Of a stretch of DNA of 64,000 nt, positions 52,201 to 61,013 are shown piece by piece (positions within the stretch are counted from its first letter, which is position 1; every line of letters begins with the position of its first letter). Origin of the DNA: an uncultured Sphingomonadales bacterium. Its GTDB lineage: Bacteria > Pseudomonadota > Alphaproteobacteria > Sphingomonadales > Rhodothalassiaceae. The stretch spans positions 597,241 to 661,240 of the forward strand of contig CANMND010000001.1 in assembly GCA_947499155.1 (NCBI GenBank), read 5' to 3'. Made by a program: the position numbers and the translations under genes. Under the pieces are notes generated by a model. That model searched no databases, was not told the origin of the DNA, and saw nothing but the letters and a program-made list of their open reading frames with translations.

Positions 52201-52611
52201 ATGGACCCACAAGCCCTCGAAGATAACCCGGTGAGCGTCGATGAAATCTATCGCCAGCAGTACGGGCATTTCTCGCGCATGAACGACCTCTTCTACAAAC
52301 TTCCCATTGGCTTTTCGACGATAATTGGCGGGTTGTGGTTCTTCGGCGCTGGCATGATCGACAAAGACACGTTTATTTCGGCCATCGTATTTGCGTTTTC
52401 AGCACTATGCTGCGTAGCTTTTTTTCTAATGATGGAGCGCTTCGGCGCGGCATTTAACGGCTACATTGACAACCTGAATATCTTGGACGGTAAATATAAA
52501 GTCACAATCAAGAAAGCCAGATGGCGTTCGTCAAAGAGAGTCGTAATGTCGCTCTTGATGTGTGCTTTCTTTTTATCGATATCCGCGCTGCTCTATGTAA
52601 TTTCTCTATAA
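52201..52611 (+). CDS. Small membrane protein at the end of the SspFGH-like cassette
   Basis: This 136-residue protein has about four hydrophobic segments (FSTIIGGLWFFGAGMI, ISAIVFAFSALCCVAFFLMM and a C-terminal pair within VMSLLMCAFFLSISALLYVI). The hydrophilic N-terminus (residues 1-35) and the loop contain many charged residues. I recognise no family. It starts 31 bp after the previous gene behind AAAGGAAAG, so it is probably co-transcribed. A membrane part in a phosphorothioation cassette is not something I know to be described. Confidence 0.65.
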   Translation: MDPQALEDNPVSVDEIYRQQYGHFSRMNDLFYKLPIGFSTIIGGLWFFGAGMIDKDTFISAIVFAFSALCCVAFFLMMERFGAAFNGYIDNLNILDGKYKVTIKKARWRSSKRVVMSLLMCAFFLSISALLYVISL

Positions 52612-52745
52612 TAATTGATTCTTGTCTTTTGTATTTTGCGCAGAATAACAGCACCGCATCTTGACGATTCTGATCTCTGAAATTCGCAGTATCATAAATA
52701 AATGTTGACGCACTTAATATTTTTGACTGGGGCTCGGGGTATGGA

Positions 52746-53837
52746 GTGCAGAATGGTGCGAGATGGGATAGTCAGACCTACAGTAAGAAAAAGTTGGAGA
52801 AAAATTTGGAAAAAAAGAAAAGCCGATCACTAGTCAAACTGCAAAATTGCCGGGGATGCGGAGCACCTCTTACGGAGAAAAACGATTCCGATGCGCACAT
52901 CATCCCCAACGCTTTGGGCGGTCGCTTAAAACCCAAAGGTATAATCTGCCGGGATTGCAATACAAAGCTCGATAATGTCGCAGATCACGCGCTCATTCGG
53001 GCCTTTGGTGATTGGCCGACACTCCTAGACATCCCCCGCGACCGAGGTCCAAACCCATCAAAACGGATCGAAACGCAAAATGGTCGTCGGGTTCAGCTTG
53101 ATTCGGACGGGTCTTTGACGGCCGTTGACGTGGATTTCCGTGTCGAGCCTATGGCAGACGGTCACAAGGTACAGATCGCCGCTGGAAACATGAAGACTAT
53201 CCGCCAATTACTGAAACGGGCAAAGAAGCAGTTTCCACAGATCAACGCAGAAATGGCCGAACGACATGCTCGGACGGTCGGTATTAAGGACGATGACAAA
53301 CTCAGGATGGGTTTTGACTTTAGCCCGGCAGCGGTGTTTGGCGGTATTGTAACGGCTATCTGGCTTTTTCTTATAAAGACAACCGGGCGGAGCTTTTTGG
53401 ATTGGGACCGGCTTTTGGAAGTCATCCAGAGTATGCAAATTCACGGTGGCAATTTTCGGTACCTAACAGACGGGCTACCTGGCCTAAAAGGACCTGATAT
53501 CCCCCTTGGCCACAAGATCGTGGTGCGATCCATCCCGTCGAGCGGCAAGCTGATCGCGTACACGGAAATTCTTGGCATTCTAAAAGTAGGCGGCATCTTT
53601 GCCGACGCTGGTGGGCCAGCCGTACTGATAGAGCATATATACGCGTATGACGTACTTGGCAGGGCTGACCGGAGTGACGAATTCTCGATTAATGCGGGCG
53701 AATTTAACCGACCGGACTGGAGTACGGTCGGTCTTGGCCCGGCAGCTGACGCCAAGGAACTCCGAGAGCACTTCAGAAACGCTCTCGAAACCGTATTCGT
53801 TCGGCATTATTCTGAACGATTCGAGGCACAACCTTAA
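52746..53837 (+). CDS. HNH endonuclease-like protein
   Basis: This 363-residue protein probably starts at the GTG at 52746 (six bases after GGGG), but a later start is possible. It has an N-terminal zinc-binding HNH-type module: CRGCGAPL, HIIPNALGGRL and ICRDCNTKL, which gives the CxxC...H-[IV]-[IV]-P...LGG...CxxC pattern. The rest (residues 110-363) is unassigned and includes the hydrophobic VFGGIVTAIWLFLI. HNH_5-like proteins of this kind often occur in defence islands. It ends 40 bp from the convergent DGQHR gene. It may add a nuclease to the phosphorothioation locus. Confidence 0.72.
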   Translation: MQNGARWDSQTYSKKKLEKNLEKKKSRSLVKLQNCRGCGAPLTEKNDSDAHIIPNALGGRLKPKGIICRDCNTKLDNVADHALIRAFGDWPTLLDIPRDRGPNPSKRIETQNGRRVQLDSDGSLTAVDVDFRVEPMADGHKVQIAAGNMKTIRQLLKRAKKQFPQINAEMAERHARTVGIKDDDKLRMGFDFSPAAVFGGIVTAIWLFLIKTTGRSFLDWDRLLEVIQSMQIHGGNFRYLTDGLPGLKGPDIPLGHKIVVRSIPSSGKLIAYTEILGILKVGGIFADAGGPAVLIEHIYAYDVLGRADRSDEFSINAGEFNRPDWSTVGLGPAADAKELREHFRNALETVFVRHYSERFEAQP

Positions 53838-53877
53838 TTGCTTTTTGCAAACCGACAACAAATGTTAAGCAGTGTAA

Positions 53878-55137
53878 TCATGCTATTTTCTTAGGCAAGC
53901 TGATCCCCGGGTCGCCAGTTTCCCTCCGATATCTTTCAATCAACGTGGCTTCTGAGTATTTTGACTTCCCGAGCATATGCAGCAAGGTTTCCCGTAATGT
54001 GACCTTGTGCGAATTCAAAATGGTTTTGTTACTCGAATCCCACATTAATCCCTCGTAGGGGGCTGCGCTCAAAGTTGTAGGAAGTTTTGCGGCCTGTTTG
54101 ACGGCCTGCGCCAAAGTCATATCCTTCGTTAGCCGCACGACAATCCTAGTAAAAATCTCAAGTCCAATTGGCCGAAACAGAGCGTTTCCCCCTTGGCTTC
54201 CTCGGCATTTCTTCACAATCGGGTTCGTATTTTCGCTGGCGAAGAACGTCTCCAAATCCTTGAAATTCTTACCTAGCAGTACGAAAAACTCTTTTGCAAA
54301 GTTGAAATACGCCTGAAGCTCATCGTCGCTGGGCCGTACTCGCTGAAGTTCCGTCTTGCGCTTGCGCAAGTCAGTATCAGCATTTGTGAACAAAATCGCC
54401 AAGATATCGTATAGATTCCCAATGGTGGTCAAGCTAGTCGTATTTCCGACCGGCATGTTGTTGCTCGCAACAAACCCAATGCGATTTCCCATGAACAACT
54501 TGCTTTCTTCGATGAGCCAGCGAACCGATATCGCCATAACATCGTCTTCGTCTAGGGCGATGATGTCACCCTTGGATACGGGCCGAGCGGTCTTGTTCAG
54601 CGTTGTGAAGAGCCGCCGCGTGCGCTCCAACCCTTTCTTTGTCTCCTTGTGAGCGACGAAGAGAACCGACACTTCATCGAAGGGATCTTGATCCAACCCA
54701 TCCTTGATAGCCTTCTTGATACCGGCAAGCCTGTGTTGTCCATCTAGCGCGAAGAGTTTTTCATCTCCCCGTAGTGTCAAAAAGCCGACGGAAGAGACCG
54801 TCTCTTCGTCGAGGTGTTGTAATTCACCACTTTTGCTCCTGCTCTTTACATCGGACAAAGCATGCCAGTTCGGTTGCCCGCCGTATGTGGCAACGACAAG
54901 TGAATTAAAAAACCGTTCGGGTTGGGATTCCAAGTATGAGGCGATCTGCGCACTTCGTCCTCTGGTCAACTGCCTCTGTATCATATCTGAGAGAAGTGTA
55001 TTCTTATGAACTTCCTCAGCGTAATGCACTCTCACCGCCAGTTGTTTCAAGTCCATGAGGCTCGAATAAAATACCCAATCGCCCATGATCCCACGGAGAG
55101 CGGGCAAGACGATCTGCTCCTGCTTTTTTTTCGTCAC
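53878..55137 (-). CDS. DGQHR-domain protein, DndB-like
   Basis: This 419-residue protein starts at a GTG behind GGAGGG and overlaps the preceding gene by 4 bp. It has the hallmark KLFALDGQHRLAGIKKAI at about residue 130, the flanking VLFVAHKETKKGLERTRRLF and TTLNKTARPVSKGD. DGQHR proteins include DndB, which tunes transcription of phosphorothioation genes, and DpdB of other base-modification loci. It is the last gene of the sspBCD operon, so a DndB-like controlling or dosing role is the best guess. SspABCD systems are usually described without it. Confidence 0.85.
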   Translation of the reverse strand: MTKKKQEQIVLPALRGIMGDWVFYSSLMDLKQLAVRVHYAEEVHKNTLLSDMIQRQLTRGRSAQIASYLESQPERFFNSLVVATYGGQPNWHALSDVKSRSKSGELQHLDEETVSSVGFLTLRGDEKLFALDGQHRLAGIKKAIKDGLDQDPFDEVSVLFVAHKETKKGLERTRRLFTTLNKTARPVSKGDIIALDEDDVMAISVRWLIEESKLFMGNRIGFVASNNMPVGNTTSLTTIGNLYDILAILFTNADTDLRKRKTELQRVRPSDDELQAYFNFAKEFFVLLGKNFKDLETFFASENTNPIVKKCRGSQGGNALFRPIGLEIFTRIVVRLTKDMTLAQAVKQAAKLPTTLSAAPYEGLMWDSSNKTILNSHKVTLRETLLHMLGKSKYSEATLIERYRRETGDPGISLPKKIA

Positions 55138-55655
55138 CGGAAGGCCCTCCGTTTGTGTTTCGTCTCCGCCTCCAAGTCACCCTCAGAAAATGGGGGTAAG
55201 AGAGCTGTATTGAGTTGCGACTCAAGATTTTTGAGATCATTGGAGGAAAAGCCATCGTCAACCGGGGCGAAGAAAAAACGAAGCACTTCGTGCCATGTGC
55301 CGATCATCCGAGCTATTCTTGCACGTTTTATTACTTTCTTTTCATTAAGATAATCCTTATAGCGCGCACGTAGCGGGCGTTCAGAGTCTCGACCGGCGAT
55401 CCCTATATAGAGGATGTACCCATGCGGCGGCAGAACGTCGCTGCGTTGGCAAATCGCAAAGGCGTAAACGCCTCGTTTGTCATTGGGGACCTGATTGATT
55501 TCCGCAGCGCCGTAGCTAATCGAATCCCAATTTAGATCAGGAATAGCGTATGCGTTCGCCTTCATCTTCATAGGCGATAGCGTCACATCGACCGTGAATT
55601 TTGCAATTTCAGCGGTTGCCTCATCGGCAAAATCTATCAGTGAATCAAGATTCAA
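55134..55655 (-). CDS. GIY-YIG-like protein in the sspBCD operon
   Basis: This 173-residue protein probably starts at a TTG at 55655. It has a GIY-YIG-like core: KRGVYAFAICQRSDVL (GVY), GYILYIGIAGRDSERPLRAR (YIG plus Arg) and a downstream helix (YKDYLNEKKVIKRARIARMI) with NLESQLNTALLP holding the Glu position. It is short for a restriction enzyme. It lies 18 bp after sspD and overlaps the DGQHR gene by 4 bp, so it is translated with both. It could be a nickase or a nuclease arm of the system, but catalytic residues are not certain. Confidence 0.7.
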   Translation of the reverse strand: MNLDSLIDFADEATAEIAKFTVDVTLSPMKMKANAYAIPDLNWDSISYGAAEINQVPNDKRGVYAFAICQRSDVLPPHGYILYIGIAGRDSERPLRARYKDYLNEKKVIKRARIARMIGTWHEVLRFFFAPVDDGFSSNDLKNLESQLNTALLPPFSEGDLEAETKHKRRAFR

Positions 55656-55673
55656 TCGTCTTTACCCGTTATT

Positions 55674-56513
55674 CTATTTATGGCACGTGAGGCAAACCTT
55701 AGCCTTCCCATACAGATCATCGATATCCAGCGGCTCGCTATCCGGCCTTAGCGGATTTGGCTGGACCTTTGACCGCATGCGCGCGATCCGCTGTTCATGA
55801 TCCGCCCTGATCTGGTCGATGCGTTCAGGCTGTTCCAGCTCTTCCAGTGACTCGCCCTGGCTCCACGTAAACGGAGAGCCGTGCTCAACCGCATCCTTTT
55901 CGTATGCCTTGGCTTCCTCAAACGCTTCGGGGTGCTGCTCCTTAAGCCGCACCCATTCGATTTTCTGCTGGAAGAAGCAGAACGTACAGCCGCTGCGCGT
56001 CCGCCAAGAGTAGTATTTCGGCAGGCCAAGCCCGGCCCCATCAAGAATCTCCAGGACACCGGGTTTATCAACCCCGGCCTCCTTGAAGGGCAGTTTCACA
56101 ATAAGCTTGTCATGCTTTGATGAGTAACCTTCCCGGTATTCTTCATCGCTGCGGATTGCAACGTAGCTGTAGATCGTCATTCCATCTTCGAGCATCGGGC
56201 GAAGCCAGCGCTCGAACGGGCGAAGCTTGAGCTGGCGCGTACACCAGCGTGTTTGCGCTGACGGTAAGAAATCGTTGTACTGTTTTAGCCAAAAATCGAA
56301 GTCTCGGTCGGGGTTCAGCCGTAGAATTGGCTGCCCGAGAAAACCCTCCAATCGCCCGAGATATTCATAGACCTCCGGCAATTCTTTGCCGGTGTCGGTA
56401 AAGAAATACTCGATCTCCACTTCCGGGTGGTGTTGGCGCATGTAAACGGCGAGCGCCGCACTATCGCGCCCACCGGAAAGACCAAGTACGTGTTTTATGG
56501 GTCCTGTGGTCAA
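55674..56513 (-). CDS. sspD: SspD-type PAPS-reductase/ATP-pyrophosphatase family protein
   Basis: This 279-residue protein starts at a TTG overlapping the sspC stop (TTGA) and follows GGAAGGG. It carries the PP-loop SGGRDSAALAVYM, a substrate region FFTDTGKELPEVYEYLGRLE, WCTRQLKLRPFERW, a SGCTFCFFQQ motif and a C-terminal KVCLTCHK. These features match the PAPS-reductase-fold proteins that activate the DNA backbone for sulfur insertion (DndC, SspD). It would accept sulfur from SspA and work with SspB and SspC. Confidence 0.88.
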   Translation of the reverse strand: MTTGPIKHVLGLSGGRDSAALAVYMRQHHPEVEIEYFFTDTGKELPEVYEYLGRLEGFLGQPILRLNPDRDFDFWLKQYNDFLPSAQTRWCTRQLKLRPFERWLRPMLEDGMTIYSYVAIRSDEEYREGYSSKHDKLIVKLPFKEAGVDKPGVLEILDGAGLGLPKYYSWRTRSGCTFCFFQQKIEWVRLKEQHPEAFEEAKAYEKDAVEHGSPFTWSQGESLEELEQPERIDQIRADHEQRIARMRSKVQPNPLRPDSEPLDIDDLYGKAKVCLTCHK

Positions 56514-59500
56514 GATGCAGCCCTTCCTTTCCCGTTCTTTTTCGCGGAATGTGATTGCTGCATATAGCGTGTACTGAGCTCCGCCAGCGCCGCGAGAATG
56601 ATGCTGCGCTGACTGGTATCAGACTCGTCCAGCGTTGCCGCAACACGCTCAATGAGCGCGTTCACGGCGGCGCGGTCTGAATCGGCAATGTCGAATTCTT
56701 CAAGCAGCGGCGCGGGCCGTCCGTTTACACCGATGACGACCGCCATGGCCTGTCGTTTGTCGGGTCGGCCCTTGACCCGCGCAAAGGTCTCCGCGCGGAG
56801 GAATTTCTGCGCCATGTCGGCAAGCTCGATTGCGGCCTGGTCCAAATCGGGATCAATCCAGTCGCGGGGCGGCTTGTTAGCTGCAAGGCTGGCGATTCCT
56901 TCGAAGCTTTCGTCGCTGCCGTCGAACTGCGAAATTCTGCCAATGAAGGCGTCGAGCCTGAAGTCCCCGGCAAGTTGTCGGATGTTTTCGGCCCGATCAC
57001 GCAGCTCCGCCAATGATTGCGGAGAGACATTTGGAACCTGCAACTCCGAAAGCATGATGTCGCGCAACCGGTGCAGCATAGATGGATATGCCTGAACCAA
57101 CTCTTCTAGCCCTTCACGGACAGTACCAATAACCCGACGCAAGTCGTCGCCATTGGCCAGAGAAACGTCTTCCCCAAGCGTTCCTGGAATGTCATCGAAC
57201 AAAAACTTGTTGGGATCATGCGCGCGTTTGAAAATATCCCGGACGCGCACGGCATTTGAAGACAGCCGCATAGTCCGTGAGGTCCATTGCGGCAATTGAT
57301 CGTAGATCGCCACAAGGCCGCGACCGACATCAATAGGCTCCAAATGGACAAGCTTATTGTTGGCATCGAGATCGCGAACGACCTTGGCCATCCCTGACAA
57401 CAACCGGCGAGAAACATCGCTCAAATCCATCCAGCGCAATTGAATAGAGGCCGCGTCTTTCGCGAGATACTCGACATCCACATCGTCAAATCTCGCTCTG
57501 AATATACCCTCCCGATAGACAGCAAGTTTGTCGCGCTGAGACATAACGAACGCAACAGCAAGAATCGGCATGAGACCGTCCTTCACGCCGAATGGCGGAG
57601 CACGCCAAAGGTCGAACAATTCAGAGACGGCAACCGTGCGTTTGGCATGCTCTTTCACATGAGCGAATGCCGCTTCCCACATGGGAGCGAGGCGGCAAGG
57701 ATCAGCCTTACTCTCGGTCGGCGAAACAAAACGCCAGCCCTTGCCCTCTTGTGTATAGAGACCGGTCGACTCCAGAACGGATGCAAACAAGCCGCCTTCA
57801 GCCGGAAACCCTTCAATGCCGAGACGCGGCTCACCCTCGTTCTGAACCATACGCCGCAACAGGCTATTCTGCGCTGCAATGGCATTGCTTGACGGTTTCT
57901 GGCGATTTAGCAACTCGTTATGCAGGCACGGGGATTGCTCGAATCGGCGATCTGCCAGCTCGGAAGCGATGCTGTTCAGATCGGCCTGACGCAAACGTTT
58001 GGGCTGGTGGCTCTTGCGGAACCACACCGCGTTATCGAACGCTTTGTGCAGTTCGGTTTCAAGAAGAGCCTGCAAGGCCGCGAGGCGAGCGGCGACCTCA
58101 CGTCGCGCCACGGAATCGCCTGCGAGTTCCGGGTGATCATTTCTCACGCTATCAAGCGCAAATAACTCTCGCGCCAGAGGCATGATAGCCCAGGACCTCT
58201 TTGATATTCCGACGACGATGTCCCATGCGGCGCTATGGCGTGCCGCCTTGCGGCAAAGGTCTTCTGCCTCTTCCTCGCCCTCTTCTTCCGTCGGAATTGC
58301 AAGTAAGAACTGACCTATCGCACCGTTTTCAGGCTCGAAATCGGAGGCAAACTCATCAAGGCCGCTGACCGGGACGATGTTCACCTCGAACCATCGCAGC
58401 GCGCCTGTCTCGTGGTAATGACGCTTGGCGAGGATTGGCTGAAGCCCGGCAAGGGATCTCAGGGCTTTGAAATCTATCTCGTCGATATCGTCGAGGGCGG
58501 CGCGAACCGCCTGATCGATGTCAAAATCGCTCCCCGCAAATATGGCGTGCGCGTCGAGGAACTTCTTGAAGACAGTGAACGACCAGTTATCCAGCTGGGA
58601 CAGAGCTTTCTCAAGTGCCTTGGCAGATGTTTGAGGGAAGCAACTTCGCAGCAACTGTGAACTCGCCACGAGCCCTGAACGTTCCTTGAACAGGTCGATC
58701 ACGGCAATTGTCTTGAGCAGTTTGATGTGAAGTGCATCGCCACCAATGGATTCACAACGTTCTAATGCTTCAGCTGCCAAGGCCCACCGGTGCCCGTCAG
58801 GCGAAGCCAATATTGACGGCTCCAGGTTGGCGCGAAGATAGTCCCAAAGACGATCCGGGCCGTAAAGTTCCTCTTCCCCGGCGTGGTCGAGAAAATCCTG
58901 AAACCCGTGTGGCTCAGATGAATTCAGAAAGCCGAAGATGCTCCGCTGATTTTGACCGAAGCGACGACGGGATATCGGCCCGAGCAAGCAGGCTACAATC
59001 GGATGCAACGGCCAGCATGCTTCGAGCATAGCGGCCAGCTGCGCGGCATCGCCTGCTCGCTCCCGACGGGCAAATTTGGCAACCGCTGTAGAGAGAGAAC
59101 CTGGCCCCTTCGGACGATGGTCGCTCTCAATCGCACGGGAAATCAGTTCGATCTGTTCTTCACCCGCCGTATTTACGACAAGATCGATAAAGCGCCCTTG
59201 AATCTTGGACCACTCGTCACGCATTTCGTGCGAAAGACGATGGGCGTATTCGTCAAATGCCTGGTGCAGCACACCTACGAGAAGTAATCGCCCCTTACTC
59301 CGTGACGCGGCCTCGGCAAGCTGCTGCAGGATGTAAAGGTCGGACCCATTCTGTGCGGCGGCTTCGAGAAATTTTCCCATTTCGTCGATGAACAGAATAA
59401 GTCCGCCATGCGTCTTGGGCTTACTTGCGGCTGCGTCCGTCAGGGTCGCGATCAGATTGCTCTCTGTCCAGCCGCCACGTGGCAAGCGCGACACTAGCCC

Positions 59501-59902
59501 GGCTCTTTGAACAGCTTCACCGATGACGCTAACGGGATCATCACGCCTCCCGACGACCGGGACAACGCGCCACCCCCTTGTGCCTGTAGGCAATAATTTC
59601 CAGATTGAATTCGTCAGCTTCTGTCCGAAAACTTTCGTCGCTTGCTTCTGCAAACCTGCGTTGCCGTTCAACAGTGCGCTTAGAGCGACGACAAGACTCG
59701 ATTTGCCGCTTCCATATGGTCCGGTCCATGTGAAAGCACCCTGTCCCGTTTCAGAGACGTGGCGCGCCATCGTCGTCAGAACATCGGCGGACGATTGGGG
59801 ACAAATAAACCCTTCAAGCGCAGTGTCTTCGCCGAGATCTGCGTCGATGCGGATCGATCTCATGAAGCGGCGGGCAATACGGACGCGTTTGTTCAGCGGC
59901 AT
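56510..59902 (-). CDS. sspC: Large P-loop ATPase, SspC-type
   Basis: I start at the ATG at 59902, seven bases after GGAGG, sharing one base with the sspB stop; a GTG at 59905 is possible. This protein of about 1130 residues has an N-terminal AAA-like domain with Walker A TWTGPYGSGKSSLVVALSAL (residues ~60-70) and the Walker B-like GLILFIDEMGKFLEAA. A long helical remainder follows with no assigned domain. SspC is described as the ATPase of the ssDNA phosphorothioation machine, acting with the nickase SspB and with SspD. Gene order B-C-D is kept here. Confidence 0.82.
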   Translation of the reverse strand: MPLNKRVRIARRFMRSIRIDADLGEDTALEGFICPQSSADVLTTMARHVSETGQGAFTWTGPYGSGKSSLVVALSALLNGNAGLQKQATKVFGQKLTNSIWKLLPTGTRGWRVVPVVGRRDDPVSVIGEAVQRAGLVSRLPRGGWTESNLIATLTDAAASKPKTHGGLILFIDEMGKFLEAAAQNGSDLYILQQLAEAASRSKGRLLLVGVLHQAFDEYAHRLSHEMRDEWSKIQGRFIDLVVNTAGEEQIELISRAIESDHRPKGPGSLSTAVAKFARRERAGDAAQLAAMLEACWPLHPIVACLLGPISRRRFGQNQRSIFGFLNSSEPHGFQDFLDHAGEEELYGPDRLWDYLRANLEPSILASPDGHRWALAAEALERCESIGGDALHIKLLKTIAVIDLFKERSGLVASSQLLRSCFPQTSAKALEKALSQLDNWSFTVFKKFLDAHAIFAGSDFDIDQAVRAALDDIDEIDFKALRSLAGLQPILAKRHYHETGALRWFEVNIVPVSGLDEFASDFEPENGAIGQFLLAIPTEEEGEEEAEDLCRKAARHSAAWDIVVGISKRSWAIMPLARELFALDSVRNDHPELAGDSVARREVAARLAALQALLETELHKAFDNAVWFRKSHQPKRLRQADLNSIASELADRRFEQSPCLHNELLNRQKPSSNAIAAQNSLLRRMVQNEGEPRLGIEGFPAEGGLFASVLESTGLYTQEGKGWRFVSPTESKADPCRLAPMWEAAFAHVKEHAKRTVAVSELFDLWRAPPFGVKDGLMPILAVAFVMSQRDKLAVYREGIFRARFDDVDVEYLAKDAASIQLRWMDLSDVSRRLLSGMAKVVRDLDANNKLVHLEPIDVGRGLVAIYDQLPQWTSRTMRLSSNAVRVRDIFKRAHDPNKFLFDDIPGTLGEDVSLANGDDLRRVIGTVREGLEELVQAYPSMLHRLRDIMLSELQVPNVSPQSLAELRDRAENIRQLAGDFRLDAFIGRISQFDGSDESFEGIASLAANKPPRDWIDPDLDQAAIELADMAQKFLRAETFARVKGRPDKRQAMAVVIGVNGRPAPLLEEFDIADSDRAAVNALIERVAATLDESDTSQRSIILAALAELSTRYMQQSHSAKKNGKGRAAS

Positions 59903-60861
59903 CACGCAGCCTCCTTGCCGACAAGTTCCCTGTAGTCCATCGGCACATAGGAAAGCGCTGCTTCCTCGCTGATATCGATGTTGCGCACAACCTGCTTCAA
60001 ACCGGCGGTCTCAGACCATTTAAGCGCGCCCCGCGTGGCATCATCGAGCACGGCGAGACGGTCAGCCACGTCGTTTTCGTCTAGGAGGAACACGCGCCCC
60101 GGTCCACCGGGCGCATGTGCGACGGCCTCAAACGATAAGGTGGCTGCATTGGGGGAATGCCGGGACCAAAAGTCGATCAGTGCATAAACGAATGTCCCAT
60201 CCCCTAGCGTGGATTTCGGACCGCGCACAAAACGGAAACCGTCCTTTTTGCCAATAGCCTTGATCAACCCCAACTCTGTCAGGGGCGACTCAAGCGCATC
60301 GTCGTGTCCAACTTTGCCTGATGGCTGTCGGGCAACATAAGTACGAATGAAGCATGCAACATCATTCTTGATTGTCGTATTGGCGACGCGCGACCAAGCC
60401 CGATCCTTTGCGAGACGGTCGAGTCTTTTTACAAGAGTCTCGCGCTCAAAGGTAATGGCGGGATAGTGACTGAAAGCCCAAAACCAGGTTGTTTTCTCGG
60501 GGCGTGACGTCAATTGCCAATGGATCAACCATAGCGTAGCGGGGTGCTCCATATACGGGTCAAGCCCCTTCGCCCCAAACAGCATGCGGCCAAGTTCCGT
60601 CGTTTGAACCGAATTTGTTCCGGTCTCATCAATAACGCGGGCCGCCCTCGCCCAATGTCGCATGGATGCAACCATATTCTTGCCAACGCCGAATCGCGCG
60701 ATGGCATCATCATCCCAACAGGCGGTTCTGTTACTGTCCTCGCCTTCGGTTTCTGCAACACGGTCAAACGCCTTCTTCAGCCATCCGTACCGAAGAGGGA
60801 AAGTTTCGTGTCCCGAAAATTGCGGACTATAGCTGTCTTGGTAAAGTGGTCCGCGCGACAT
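59902..60861 (-). CDS. sspB: DUF4007-domain protein, SspB-type DNA nickase
   Basis: The ATG at 60861 follows GGGGGAAAT; the frame upstream of it is a random extension. The 319-residue product begins with the DUF4007 pattern SPQFSGHETFPLRYGWLKKA, then VGKNMVASMRHWARAARVID, PATLWLIHWQLTS and WFWAFSHYP. SspB is reported to nick DNA at the site to be phosphorothioated. It is the first gene of the leftward sspBCD-GIY-YIG-DGQHR operon and is divergent from sspA with a 152-bp shared control region. Confidence 0.87.
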   Translation of the reverse strand: MSRGPLYQDSYSPQFSGHETFPLRYGWLKKAFDRVAETEGEDSNRTACWDDDAIARFGVGKNMVASMRHWARAARVIDETGTNSVQTTELGRMLFGAKGLDPYMEHPATLWLIHWQLTSRPEKTTWFWAFSHYPAITFERETLVKRLDRLAKDRAWSRVANTTIKNDVACFIRTYVARQPSGKVGHDDALESPLTELGLIKAIGKKDGFRFVRGPKSTLGDGTFVYALIDFWSRHSPNAATLSFEAVAHAPGGPGRVFLLDENDVADRLAVLDDATRGALKWSETAGLKQVVRNIDISEEAALSYVPMDYRELVGKEAA

Positions 60862-61013
60862 ATTTCCCCCGGCTGCTGGATGCTGCGTCCAGCTCGACTG
60901 TATCCCACAAGCTGTGCTATGGTCAACCGAAGCTGGAGACGTCGTCCAGAAGCCCTTCACAGTGGGAAACCGGCTGTGAGAGCGGCGTTCCGGACCTATG
61001 CCATTGAGGTAAA
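60862..61013. promoter_or_regulatory. Divergent control region between sspB and sspA
   Basis: This 152-bp interval must hold both promoters. For sspB a -35-like TTGACC (minus strand, 60921-60926) lies 18 bp from a -10-like TACAGT (60897-60902). I see no clear sigma-70 pair for sspA; its ribosome site GAGGTAAA immediately precedes the ATG. No obvious long dyad operator was noticed. Confidence 0.4.
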
